A DNA stretch of 64,000 bases, taken from NCBI GenBank assembly GCA_049642465.1, contig JBAROV010000247.1:36294-100293 (forward strand), in the 5' to 3' direction. Below are positions 35,829 through 44,397 of this stretch, one piece after another (the first letter of the stretch is position 1; each line of letters starts with the position of its first letter). The notes under the pieces are model-generated. The model did not search any database and was not told the origin of the DNA. It saw nothing but the letters and a program-made list of their open reading frames with translations. Made by a program: the position numbers and the translations under genes. The DNA is from CAWDPQ01 sp049642465. Lineage in GTDB: Bacteria > Acidobacteriota > Vicinamibacteria > Vicinamibacterales > 2-12-FULL-66-21.

Positions 35829-36971
35829 ATGGTGCCGTTCGAGTTCAACCCTCGGACGCGCGCAATCTTCGGTCCCGGATGTGTCGAGCGGGTGGGGGCG
35901 GCCGCACGGGAGCTGAGGTTTCAGCGCGTGCTCCTCGTCGCCGACCGCGGACTCGTGGATGCCGGACACGTGGCGAGAGTGCGCCGCTCGCTCGAGGCTG
36001 CGTCGATCGCGGTCTTTCAATTCCACGACTTCGGCGAGAATCCCGACAGCGCGATGGTCGAAGCCGGGCGAGCCTGGGCCGAGCCCCATGCGGTGGACGG
36101 TATCGTGGCGCTTGGCGGCGGCAGTTCGCTCGATGCAGCCAAGGGCATCAACTTTCTCCTGACCAATGGCGGTTCGATAGCGGCCTACCGCGGCTACGGT
36201 CGCGCGGCGCAGCCGTTGCTGCCGATGATTGGCATCCCGACGACGGCTGGCACCGGCAGCGAGGCGCAGAGCTACGCGGTCATTTCCGACGCCACGACGC
36301 ACCTGAAGATGGCGTGCGGCGATCCGACAGCGGCATTCAAAATTGCGCTGCTCGATCCTGAGCTCACCGTCACGGCGCCGCGGCACGTGACGGCGCTGGC
36401 TGGCCTCGACGCGATCGCACACGCCGTCGAGACGGCGGTCACCGCCAAGCGCACGGCGTTGTCCGACATGTACTCACATGAAGCCTGGCGTCTGCTGTCC
36501 GGGGCGTTCGAGCGCGTGCTGCTGCACCCCACCGATATCGAGGCGAGAGCGGCGATGCTCGCGGGCGCGCACTTCGCCGGGGTGGCGATTGAGCAATCCA
36601 TGCTCGGCGCGGCTCACGCCTGCGCCAACCCGCTCACGGCGAAATACAACATCGCGCACGGCCTCGCACTGGCCATGCTGCTGCCCACGGTCATCCGCTG
36701 GAACGCGAGTGTGGCGCAGGACGGCTACAGCGCGCTCCTGCGATCGCCGCGGCGACGGGTCCGCGACGAAGATGCTGCCGAGTCGCTGGCACGACGGCTC
36801 GAAGATCTGGCTACTACGGGCGGAATGGGACTGAAACTAAGCGATGCCGGGGTCGAGGCCGCGCACTTGCCGGAGCTCGCAGCCCAGGCTGCGCAGCAAT
36901 GGACGGGGACGTTCAATCCGCGGCGACTCGACGCGGAGGGAGCGCTGGAGATCTATCGGGCGGCGTATTAG
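35829..36971 (+). CDS. Iron-containing alcohol dehydrogenase family protein
   Basis: 380 residues, full length. NAD(P) motif GGGSSLDAAKG, TTAGTGSE, and metal ligands in LAGLDAIAHAVE (Asp, His) and GAAHACANPLTAKYNIAHG (two His) match group III Fe-ADH enzymes, which reduce aldehydes or oxidise alcohols. The ATG shown matches the family start (VPFEFNPRTRAIFGPG); GTG at 35805 would add eight residues. It is divergent from the MFS transporter, so the two may act on the same compound (inference). Confidence 0.92.
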   Translation: MVPFEFNPRTRAIFGPGCVERVGAAARELRFQRVLLVADRGLVDAGHVARVRRSLEAASIAVFQFHDFGENPDSAMVEAGRAWAEPHAVDGIVALGGGSSLDAAKGINFLLTNGGSIAAYRGYGRAAQPLLPMIGIPTTAGTGSEAQSYAVISDATTHLKMACGDPTAAFKIALLDPELTVTAPRHVTALAGLDAIAHAVETAVTAKRTALSDMYSHEAWRLLSGAFERVLLHPTDIEARAAMLAGAHFAGVAIEQSMLGAAHACANPLTAKYNIAHGLALAMLLPTVIRWNASVAQDGYSALLRSPRRRVRDEDAAESLARRLEDLATTGGMGLKLSDAGVEAAHLPELAAQAAQQWTGTFNPRRLDAEGALEIYRAAY

Positions 36972-37049
36972 AGAGGGTTCAAAAGGGTTCAAAGGGGTTC
37001 CGAAAAGGTTCAGAAGGGTTCTGGGTTCAGAAAGGGTTCAAGGGTTCGG
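36971..37049. repeat. GGGTTCAAAA/GGGTTCAGAA degenerate tandem repeat
   Basis: Eight imperfect units of about 9-11 bases around the word GGGTTC, directly after the alcohol dehydrogenase stop codon. The terminator at 34402 contains the same word in a palindrome. Confidence 0.75.
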
Positions 37050-37096
37050 CGATTGGAAACCTCGGAGACGACTAAAAGAAGATCACATGAGGCGCG

Positions 37097-37255
37097 ATGA
37101 AGTAGCTCTGTTGGGCGATTCTGATTCTAGTACTCGTTCCACTCGCCTGGATCCGTTGGCAGATTGACCGCTCGTCGATCGCCGCCACCAAACGGGTGTT
37201 CAAAAGCTGGCGCCAGACATGGAGACGGCTCGGTCGGTTGCAGAGGCGTCAATAA
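37097..37255 (+). pseudogene. Possible small membrane-protein ORF with in-frame TAG at codon 3
   Basis: GAGG stands four bases before ATG-AAG-TAG, and the same frame then stays open for 49 sense codons to a TAA. They encode a hydrophobic helix (LCWAILILVLVPLAWIRW) followed by a basic amphipathic tail (KRVFKSWRQTWRRLGRLQRR). This looks more like protein than chance, but the amber codon blocks normal expression. It could be a broken gene, a start elsewhere, or coincidence. I do not recognise the family. It lies in the 370-bp space between the alcohol dehydrogenase and symporter genes. Confidence 0.3.
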
Positions 37256-37284
37256 GATATTTTGGCATCCTAAGGAAATCGCAT

Positions 37285-37318
37285 CGTGTCGTCGTCGTCG
37301 TGTCGTCGTGTCGTCGTG
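37285..37318. repeat. GTCGTCGT microsatellite-like repeat
   Basis: A run of GTGTCGTCGTC words, about 34 bases, between the small ORF and the symporter stop codon. Purely simple sequence. Confidence 0.7.
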
Positions 37319-37341
37319 AACGCCGCTGGCCAATCTCGCGT

Positions 37342-38880
37342 TCACTCGTACCGCCGCAGCGTCGAAACAGACGGCGGACGCGTGACCAGCGACACCGCAA
37401 CCATCAGCCCTCCCGCAATCAGCGTGATCGGCACCACCGGCATCAGGCCGCCCCAGGCGAGCGCGCCGGGGACTCGCGACGTGTAGATCACCGCAAATCC
37501 TGTCCACACCGCGACCGCCAGTGCTCCCCACTTCGTGCTGCGACGCCAGAAGAGCGCCGCAAACAGGAGCACCGAGAACGCCGCGTATCCCGAGAATGCG
37601 TACTGCACCGCGAGATCGAAGATGCTCTGCGGCGCGCGAAGCGCGACGATGTAAGCCAGGATTGTGAGGATGACGACGAACAGACGTCCCATCTGGACTT
37701 GGACCGTTTCTCCGAATCGCGCCGTGCCACCGTAAAACGTAAACACGTCCTCCGTAAACATCGTCGACAGCGCCAGAATCTGCGAGTCGCTCGCCATCAC
37801 CGCCGCCATGATGCCAGCCCCGAGAATCCCGGCAATCCACAACGGCGCGAATCGCTCCAGCATCACGAGCACCACATCGTCGCCGGAGGCCTGGCGGCGC
37901 AAGGCGGCTCGATCTTCAGGCGAGAGATCGGCGGAAGCCGCGGCGAGTGCCTGGCGAGCCTCGAGTTTCTGTGCGATGCGTGGCGTGTCGCGCAACGAGT
38001 TTGCCGCGACGCCCAGGAACACGCAGGGTAACCAGATCGCGAGAATGCAGAGCGGGTACAGCACTACCGTCGGGCGAAATTGGGCCATCCGGCGCGCGGT
38101 CAGGCAAAAGATTGAAATGTGGGGGAACGCGATCGTCGAGAGCGGCACGAACGTGTAGCTCAAAAAGAACAATGGGGAAATACGCTCCCGGGTGAGGAGT
38201 TGAGCGGTCGTTGGTGAGGCCAGGAGCGACTCCATGCCCGCCGAGAATCCACCCATGCCGCGGCCAATCACGACGAGCGCAGTGGCCCCAAACGAGAGGA
38301 ACATCGCCGCTTGAAAGGCGTTGACCCACGCGGTGCCGCGCATCCCACCAAAAAACACGTACCCCATGACGACGAGCGCGACGACCGCTCCGCCCAGCCA
38401 GTACGGAACGAAGCCACCGGTGATGGCTCGGATCGCCGTCCCGCCGCCCATCACGCCGATGATGATGTACGGCACGAGCATCGCGGCCTGAACGGCAAAG
38501 ATCACCGTCCCGATGTGGCCGCACTCCCACCGGTCGCGGAACATCTGCACCGGCGTCATGAAGCCGTGGCGCTTGCCAAGCGCCCACAGCCGGGTGCCGA
38601 CGAAGAACAACGTCAACGGAATGATGAACGCAGACGAGGAGGCCATCAGGCCGAAGGTGACGATCCCATTCGCAAACGCGTGGCCGGCCGAACCGAGAAT
38701 GGTGAACGCCGTCATGTTCGTGCCGAACAGCGACAGCAGGAAGACGACCGGACCGAGCGATCGCCCGGCCAGGAAGTAGTCTTCAGCGCCGTGCGCGACG
38801 CCGCGCGATCGGCGAAACGCAAACACGCCGATATAGAACACGACGCACAGGTAGAGAAGGACGATGACGGCCGGAATCAA
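37342..38880 (-). CDS. Sodium:solute symporter (SSS family)
   Basis: 512 residues with about 13 transmembrane helices. SSS features: the N-terminal core helices with EDYFLAGRSLGP and GTNMTAFTILGSAG, and the inverted repeat core. It carries a small solute inward with Na+; the solute is unknown. The start was set at a TTG whose TTGA overlaps the stop of the upstream DUF3311 gene, with AGGA nine bases before it, so the two proteins are translationally coupled. Such pairs are a known arrangement in which the small protein is thought to be a symporter accessory subunit. The longer frame upstream would overlap DUF3311. Confidence 0.9.
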   Translation of the reverse strand: MIPAVIVLLYLCVVFYIGVFAFRRSRGVAHGAEDYFLAGRSLGPVVFLLSLFGTNMTAFTILGSAGHAFANGIVTFGLMASSSAFIIPLTLFFVGTRLWALGKRHGFMTPVQMFRDRWECGHIGTVIFAVQAAMLVPYIIIGVMGGGTAIRAITGGFVPYWLGGAVVALVVMGYVFFGGMRGTAWVNAFQAAMFLSFGATALVVIGRGMGGFSAGMESLLASPTTAQLLTRERISPLFFLSYTFVPLSTIAFPHISIFCLTARRMAQFRPTVVLYPLCILAIWLPCVFLGVAANSLRDTPRIAQKLEARQALAAASADLSPEDRAALRRQASGDDVVLVMLERFAPLWIAGILGAGIMAAVMASDSQILALSTMFTEDVFTFYGGTARFGETVQVQMGRLFVVILTILAYIVALRAPQSIFDLAVQYAFSGYAAFSVLLFAALFWRRSTKWGALAVAVWTGFAVIYTSRVPGALAWGGLMPVVPITLIAGGLMVAVSLVTRPPSVSTLRRYE

Positions 38881-39101
38881 CGCACGCGATCCTGATCGGG
38901 GGAGTCGAGGTGTGCCGGCCAGGCGTAGCTGGTGAGGGCCCACATCAGAAGCGCGGCGGCGAGGCAATAACCGGCGTGGTAGGTCAGGCCGACAGGCAGA
39001 AACCCGGCGAACAACGGGCGCGCTGAACGCCAGAACCAGACGTCCTGGTGGAGCGCATACAGCGCAAGAATGACGACGGTCCAGAGAATGCCGCTCTTCA
39101 C
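38877..39101 (-). CDS. DUF3311 small membrane protein, symporter partner
   Basis: 74 residues from a GTG start, two transmembrane helices (about 3-20 and 32-56). The layout ILALYALHQDVWFWRS ... GLTYHAGYCLAAALLMW matches the DUF3311 family, which is usually encoded immediately before an SSS symporter, as here. Its role is presumed to be an accessory subunit. The stop TGA overlaps the TTG start of the symporter. The longer frame upstream is antisense to the TonB receptor. Confidence 0.8.
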   Translation of the reverse strand: MKSGILWTVVILALYALHQDVWFWRSARPLFAGFLPVGLTYHAGYCLAAALLMWALTSYAWPAHLDSPDQDRVR

Positions 39102-39188
39102 GATTTCGTCTTTATCACACGAGGGGAGGTCGCTCGGCAAGCGGCTGCTACAATGGCGTTTTGGGCGTTCACGAGGAGTCTTTGTCGA

Positions 39189-42100
39189 ATGCGTCCTCGC
39201 TCCCGGCTGTTCGTACTCCTGTTCCTGCTCGGCCCGCCGCTCGTCACCCTCACAGCGGCGCAGACGACCGGCAGCATCGCTGGCACGGTGCAAGACGCAA
39301 ACGGGGGCGTGCTCCCTGGCGTCACCATCACCGCGCGCAACGTGCAGACCGAATTGGTCCGATCGGGCGTGACCGGCCCGGAAGGTCGCTTCGTGGTTGC
39401 CGCATTGCCACCGGGTGAATATCTGGTGCGTGCCGAACTCTCGGCTTTCAGACCGCACGTCCGCCGCGATCTGCACCTGACGATCGGCCAGACGCTGACA
39501 TTGGCGATCAAATTGGATGTCGGCGCACTGGCCGAAGAAGTGACGGTCTCAGGCGACGCGTCGGCGATCAACACCTCGAGCGCGGAACTCAGTTATCTCG
39601 TCGGCTCGGAAGCCATCGAACAGTTGCCGCTGAACGGGCGCAATTACACCGACCTGGCGCTGATGCAACCGGGCGTGCTCGCCTATCCACACCGCGATGG
39701 GGGCTCGGTGGTCGCTCACGGGCTCGGCATGAGCATCAACGGTCAGGATCCCCGCGCCAACGTCTATCTGCTCGACGGCACGCTGCAAAACGATTTTACG
39801 AACGGTCCGGCCGGAAGCGCCGCAGGGACCGCGCTGGGAACGGAAACCATTCGAGAATTTCGCGTCGAATCGAACGCCTATAGCGCGGAATTCGGCCGCA
39901 ACTCCGGCGGCCAAATCAACGTGCTCACCAAATCAGGCACGAACGATTTCGCGGGGACGGCCTATCTCTTCCACCGGAATGATGCGCTCGATGGGCGCAG
40001 TTATTTCGACGTCGGTGATAAGCCGGACTTTCACCGGAATCAGTTCGGCGCAACCTTCGGCGGACCGCTACAGGAGAATCGCGCGTTCTTCTTTCTCGGC
40101 TACGAGGCGCTGATCGAACGACTCGGGAGATCGATCTCCACCGTGGTGCCGGACGATCTCGCGCGTCAGGGGATCCTTCCGTCTGGGAACGTCGTGGTCA
40201 ACGCGGCGGTGGCGCCCTACCTCGCGGAGTTTCCGCGGCCGAACGGACCCTCGCTCGGCCAGGGACTCGCCGCCTACACCTTCCCATTCGATCAGCGGGT
40301 CGATGAGCATTTCCTGCAGGGCCGCATCGACTACAACCTCGGGAACGGCACCCAGCTCTTCGCGCGCTACACCCTGGACGACACGGATCAATTCCTGCCG
40401 ACCGACTATCCGCAGTTTCCGCGCAACTTCATTTCGCGCAATCAATTCTTCACCGCTGAGTACCGACGGGTGCTGTCGCTGAAGACGTTGAACACCACGC
40501 GCCTGGGCATCAGCCGCACCCGGATCGGACAGAACGTTCAGGCAAACACCTCGCAACCGCTCGGCACCTTCATCCCCGGTCGCGACAGCATGGGGGACAT
40601 CGATATCGGCGGGTTGAAGCGGTTCGGCCCCCAGAGCTCGGGCAACTTGAGGCTGGTGCAGAACGTGTTCAGCGTTCAGAACGACCTGGTGCACACTCGC
40701 GGACGTCACGTACTCAAGGCCGGTGCGCTCGCGGAACATTACCAGGACAACATGGTGAATCCGACATTCAGCCTCGGAATCTTCACCTTTGCCGATCTGA
40801 ACGCATTCCTGACGAATCGGCCGGCAAGCTTCATCGGTCTGACCCCCGAAGCCCAGTTCGATCGCTACTGGAGATTCACGCTGATTGGCCTGTACGCTCA
40901 GGACAATTTCCAGATCTCGCGGGGCGTCACGCTGAATGCGGGACTGCGTTACGAGTTTTCGACCTTGCCCGAAGAGAAGTACGGCCGCGACTCCGCGCTC
41001 CCGGATCTGACGGGGTCCGCAGCTGTCGTCGGGCCTCTCTATCGCAACCCGACCCTGAAGAATTTTTCTCCGCGTGGTGGCGTCGCCTGGGATCTTTTTG
41101 GCGATGGCAAGACCGCTCTGCGCGCTGGTTACGGCCTCTACTTCAATACCAACAACCACCAGAATCTGATCGTGACGGTGACGAACCCGCCTTTCACGCC
41201 GCGTCCGGTCATCGTCAATCCAACGTTCCCGGTGCCGCCGTTCAACCGCGCCGGCGCCATTTCGATTCGCCCGGTGCAATTCGACCTGGAGAATCCGCGC
41301 GTGCACGTATTCAACGTGAACCTGCAGCGTGAGGTATGGGGAAGGACGGCGGTCACCGTCGGCTATGCGGGCTCCCGCGGCCGGCACTTGCTGCGCAGCG
41401 GCGATGTCAACCTTGCGCAGCCAACCGGCACGACGGCTGATGGCCGCCCGTTCATCGCAGCTGGCACGCCACGGATCAATCCCGCGTTCTCGACGATCGA
41501 GTTGAAGAGCAGCGACGGCGAGTCCTGGTACAACGCCTTCATCTTTGAAGTTCGACGTCATTGGGCTGACGGGTTTGCTCTGCAGTCCTCCTACACGCTA
41601 TCGAAAAGCGTCGACACGACACAGGCTTCGACGTTCTTTTCCGACGCCACCAACGGCACCACGTCCGCGCTGCCCGAGTTCATACCGGACTACAACAAGG
41701 GGCTGTCTGACTTCGACGTGCGGCACAACTGGGTGCTCAACTTCACATGGGAGCTGCCGCTGGCGCGGGATTCCTCCGGTGCAGCCGCAGCGCTCCTTCG
41801 TGGCTGGCATCTGTCGGGCATCTGGACGATGCGAAGTGGAAACCCGTTGACGGTGTTCGTCCAGACCAACCGATCGCGCTCGCAGTGGAATCCGTCGCGG
41901 GGTCCGGGCATCGGACAGGACCGCCCCAGCTACGCGCCAGGATACGGGCCCGACAACGCGGTCCTTGGCCGCCCGGAGCAGTGGTTCGATCCCGCCGCCT
42001 TCGTCCTTCAACCGGCGGGAACGTTCGGCAATACGGGCCGCGGCGACTTCATCGGTCCAAATCTGCGAACGCTTGATGTATCGCTCGCCAAAATGACCCC

Positions 42101-42302
42101 CTGGGGGCGGCTGGGCAATGGTGGACGCCTCGAGTTCCGACTCGAAGCGTTCAATGTTCTCAACAGGACGAACTTTGGACCGCCGGAATTGCGCGTGTTC
42201 TCGGGCACCGACGGGCAACCGCCGCTCTCGACGTTCGGACGAATCACAACGACGGTCACTGCGGCGCGGCAGATCCAGCTGGGAGTGCGGGTGACGTTCT
42301 GA
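39189..42302 (+). CDS. Oar-like TonB-dependent receptor, second copy
   Basis: 1037 residues. Signal peptide (about 1-24, ending TAAQ), CarboxypepD_reg-like domain (25-110: GSIAGTVQDANGGVLPGVTI), plug with QLPLNGRNYTDLALMQPG and FRVESNAYSAEFGRNSGGQ, then a large outer-membrane barrel ending GVRVTF. Same class as the receptor at 24657. GAGGAG lies ten bases before the ATG; an in-frame ATG at 39153 would overlap a TACAAT -10-like hexamer. Divergent from the DUF3311/SSS pair, so these may be co-regulated outer- and inner-membrane uptake steps (inference). Confidence 0.9.
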   Translation: MRPRSRLFVLLFLLGPPLVTLTAAQTTGSIAGTVQDANGGVLPGVTITARNVQTELVRSGVTGPEGRFVVAALPPGEYLVRAELSAFRPHVRRDLHLTIGQTLTLAIKLDVGALAEEVTVSGDASAINTSSAELSYLVGSEAIEQLPLNGRNYTDLALMQPGVLAYPHRDGGSVVAHGLGMSINGQDPRANVYLLDGTLQNDFTNGPAGSAAGTALGTETIREFRVESNAYSAEFGRNSGGQINVLTKSGTNDFAGTAYLFHRNDALDGRSYFDVGDKPDFHRNQFGATFGGPLQENRAFFFLGYEALIERLGRSISTVVPDDLARQGILPSGNVVVNAAVAPYLAEFPRPNGPSLGQGLAAYTFPFDQRVDEHFLQGRIDYNLGNGTQLFARYTLDDTDQFLPTDYPQFPRNFISRNQFFTAEYRRVLSLKTLNTTRLGISRTRIGQNVQANTSQPLGTFIPGRDSMGDIDIGGLKRFGPQSSGNLRLVQNVFSVQNDLVHTRGRHVLKAGALAEHYQDNMVNPTFSLGIFTFADLNAFLTNRPASFIGLTPEAQFDRYWRFTLIGLYAQDNFQISRGVTLNAGLRYEFSTLPEEKYGRDSALPDLTGSAAVVGPLYRNPTLKNFSPRGGVAWDLFGDGKTALRAGYGLYFNTNNHQNLIVTVTNPPFTPRPVIVNPTFPVPPFNRAGAISIRPVQFDLENPRVHVFNVNLQREVWGRTAVTVGYAGSRGRHLLRSGDVNLAQPTGTTADGRPFIAAGTPRINPAFSTIELKSSDGESWYNAFIFEVRRHWADGFALQSSYTLSKSVDTTQASTFFSDATNGTTSALPEFIPDYNKGLSDFDVRHNWVLNFTWELPLARDSSGAAAALLRGWHLSGIWTMRSGNPLTVFVQTNRSRSQWNPSRGPGIGQDRPSYAPGYGPDNAVLGRPEQWFDPAAFVLQPAGTFGNTGRGDFIGPNLRTLDVSLAKMTPWGRLGNGGRLEFRLEAFNVLNRTNFGPPELRVFSGTDGQPPLSTFGRITTTVTAARQIQLGVRVTF

Positions 42303-42331
42303 CGGGGGGATCGGGAGGTCGGGGGATGGGA
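42303..42331. repeat. GGGGGATCGGGAGGTCGGGGG phrase, copy 1
   Basis: G-rich word run right after the TonB receptor stop codon. The complementary run at 42957-42993 is in opposite orientation on the far side of the EamA-like gene. Confidence 0.6.
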
Positions 42332-42369
42332 ACTGAATCACGGGCGGCGCCTCGCCGTTGGCGTCGCCG

Positions 42370-42427
42370 ACACGCGACCAGCGACTGACGAGCGTCAGCC
42401 GGACCAGCGACTCTAGCCACCAGCGAC
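42370..42427. repeat. 7-bp repeat family, copy 2
   Basis: CCAGCGA and CGAGCG heptamers with CTGA interruptions, the same vocabulary as 1201-1262, but more degenerate. Confidence 0.65.
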
Positions 42428-42464
42428 CCGCCATCGCCCTTCGGGCTACGGCGAGGCGGGCTGA
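42428..42464. repeat. Palindromic CCTCGCCGTAGC element, copy 1
   Basis: CCGCC...CCCTTCGGG...GGCGAGGCGGG can fold into a stem. Its minus strand shares CCTCGCCGTAGC and the closing GGCGGG with the element at 42989-43060. Confidence 0.6.
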
Positions 42465-42480
42465 CAAGCGTCAGCCGTGA

Positions 42481-42936
42481 TCACGACTGCGGCTTGAAAT
42501 ACAGCACCATCGCCGCTCCGATGGCGGTCACGGCAAATCCGATGTAGAGCATCGGGTGCGGAGCCGTTTTCGGCGGATGGATGTACATCGTGTAGAGCAC
42601 GTTGACGAGAGGCGCGCCGCCGAACACCAGCGGCATGACGTAGGTCGGCGTGCCACCGGATCGAAATGAGTAGATGATGCACACGGCGCCGAGTGCGCCC
42701 AGCGCGCCGGCCACGGTGGCTGCCGTTGTGCCGGCACGGTTGAATCCGCCGAGGCCTTGCCCCTGCGCCGTCAGGACCATGACGGGCACCAGCACACCGA
42801 TCAAGAAATACGCCACGCCAACGCAAAGCAGCGCGCGCATCGGGCTTCCGAGCTTGACCTGCCCTTGATGCAACATCGCCCCATACACACCCCACGACAA
42901 CACCGCGCCTGCCACAAACGTCAGCCAATTCATCAT
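42481..42936 (-). CDS. EamA/DMT-like small membrane protein
   Basis: 151 residues, five hydrophobic segments (about 3-20, 33-57, 68-92, 98-118, 126-148). The spacing and glycine pattern (VAGALGALGAVCIIYSFRSGG) resemble half of an EamA / drug-metabolite transporter, suggesting it works as a dimer, but the assignment is tentative. GGAG is four bases before the ATG. It is flanked on both sides by clusters of the same repeat families in inverted order. Confidence 0.6.
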   Translation of the reverse strand: MMNWLTFVAGAVLSWGVYGAMLHQGQVKLGSPMRALLCVGVAYFLIGVLVPVMVLTAQGQGLGGFNRAGTTAATVAGALGALGAVCIIYSFRSGGTPTYVMPLVFGGAPLVNVLYTMYIHPPKTAPHPMLYIGFAVTAIGAAMVLYFKPQS

Positions 42937-42956
42937 TCAGCTCCAGATTGACTTCC

Positions 42957-42993
42957 AGCCCCGACCACCCGACCCCCCGTCCTCCCCGCCTCC
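42957..42993. repeat. G-rich phrase, copy 2 (inverted)
   Basis: CCCCGACCACCCGACCCCCCG is the reverse complement of the phrase at 42303-42331, just before the EamA-like start. Confidence 0.6.
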
Positions 42994-43060
42994 GCCAAGG
43001 CTCCGGCGGGCCTCGCCGTAGCTGTCGCCTGCATTCCGCGCGACAGCGAAGGCGGGCCGT
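42989..43060. repeat. Palindromic CCTCGCCGTAGC element, copy 2
   Basis: CCTCCGCCAAGGCTCCGGCGGG, CCTCGCCGTAGC and GCGAAGGCGGGCC words with a GCTGTCGC...GCGACAGC stem. It belongs to the same family as 42428-42464 with a different loop. Confidence 0.6.
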
Positions 43061-43078
43061 CCTCCCGTCCCAAACCCA

Positions 43079-44353
43079 CTACTTCTTTCGCTGCCCAATC
43101 GCCCACAGGTGCCCCGTCGTCCGGATGAAGATCTGGCCTTCGGACATCGCAGGGGAGCTCAGGCAGTAGTCGTTGAGCGGGTTCTGCGCCAGCAGCTCGA
43201 ACGTGGGCCCGGCCTTGTACACCGACGTCACCCCTTCGTTCTCGCTCGTGATGTAGATTCGACCCTCCGCGAGTACCGGCGAGGCGCTGTAACTGTCGCT
43301 CTTCAGACGTTCGGGACCGTAGACCACTTTTCCCGTCTGCAGGTCGAGCGCGAACGCAATCCCGCGATCGTTGACGGTGTAGACGAGCTTTCCATCACTC
43401 ACGGGCGTCGGCACGTCCGGTCCGTTGTCGAACGTCCATATCTTGTGCGTCGTCGTCACGTCGCCGCGTCCGCCGGCCTTGATCGCGAGCATCGGCCGCT
43501 CGCGCGTCGGAGCGATCACCAGGTCACCGGCGACGAGGGGAGATGCGATGATGCGGAAGTTCGGATTGTTCGTCGGATTCAGTCCGTCGACTCTCCACAG
43601 CTCCTTGCCACTGGCCGGATCGTGGCCCGTAACGACGTCGCCGCCGGTGATGACGATCTCCTTCGTGTTGCCGTAACGAAGCAGCGCCGGCGTGGTGTAC
43701 GAATCCGGAGATTCGCGGATGGCCTTGGTCGGGCGCTCGACGCGCCACAACGTTTTGCCGGTCTCACCGTCGATTCGGAGAATGTATGAAGGGTCGTCGG
43801 TCTTCATCCCGTGCAAAACCTGGACGAAGAGATCGCCGTCCTCGAGGAGCGGCGACGAGGCGTAGCCCCAGTTGAGGCCGAACCTGCCGTAGTCCTTCTG
43901 GATGTCGCGCGCCCACAGCTCCTTGCCTTTGAAGTCGAACGCCTTGAGCACACCAACGCCAGTCATGACCCAGACGGTCCGGCCGTCCGTGCCTGGTGAG
44001 GGTGATGACATGTTCTGCTTTCGTTCGATGTGGTTGCCGCCCGCTATCGCGCCTTTCCACAGAGTCTTGCCGTCGTTGCGGTTGAGCGCCCACAACTCGA
44101 GGTCGCCGCTGCCGTCGGCGGTGCCAATGTTTAGAAAGATCATTTCGTTCCAAATGATTGGCGTGGATCCGCTGCGGCCCGGCATTGGCAGCTTCCAGGC
44201 GATGTTCTCTTCAGTGGACCATTTGAGCGGCAGTCCTCTTTCGGCGCTGATGCCGTTCATCGCTGGCCCGCGCCATTGAGGCCAGTTTTCAGCCGACAGC
44301 GTGGCAATGGCTATGGAGCTGAAGAATCCTGCGGTAATCACACGATTGAACAC
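43079..44353 (-). CDS. Secreted PQQ-like beta-propeller protein (E)
   Basis: 424 residues from a GTG that has a perfect AGGAGG six bases upstream; an ATG at 44371 would add six residues. Signal peptide (about 1-20), ENWPQWRGPAMNGIS, then propeller blades (LWALNRNDGKTLWKG, ARDIQKDYGRFGLNWG, TGHDPASGKELWRV, VSDGKLVYTVNDRG). It is very similar in length and opening to propeller A. It follows the FtsX permease on the same strand after about 44 bases and may share its transcript. Like the others it shows no PQQ-enzyme catalytic residues. Confidence 0.85.
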   Translation of the reverse strand: MFNRVITAGFFSSIAIATLSAENWPQWRGPAMNGISAERGLPLKWSTEENIAWKLPMPGRSGSTPIIWNEMIFLNIGTADGSGDLELWALNRNDGKTLWKGAIAGGNHIERKQNMSSPSPGTDGRTVWVMTGVGVLKAFDFKGKELWARDIQKDYGRFGLNWGYASSPLLEDGDLFVQVLHGMKTDDPSYILRIDGETGKTLWRVERPTKAIRESPDSYTTPALLRYGNTKEIVITGGDVVTGHDPASGKELWRVDGLNPTNNPNFRIIASPLVAGDLVIAPTRERPMLAIKAGGRGDVTTTHKIWTFDNGPDVPTPVSDGKLVYTVNDRGIAFALDLQTGKVVYGPERLKSDSYSASPVLAEGRIYITSENEGVTSVYKAGPTFELLAQNPLNDYCLSSPAMSEGQIFIRTTGHLWAIGQRKK

Positions 44354-44397
44354 GCGCACCCTCCTGAACATCCGATGATCCTAAAACAAACTGCATG

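Noticed and set aside
40068..41561. 497-residue minus-strand frame inside the second TonB receptor
   Set aside because: Antisense, with no start signal or domain.
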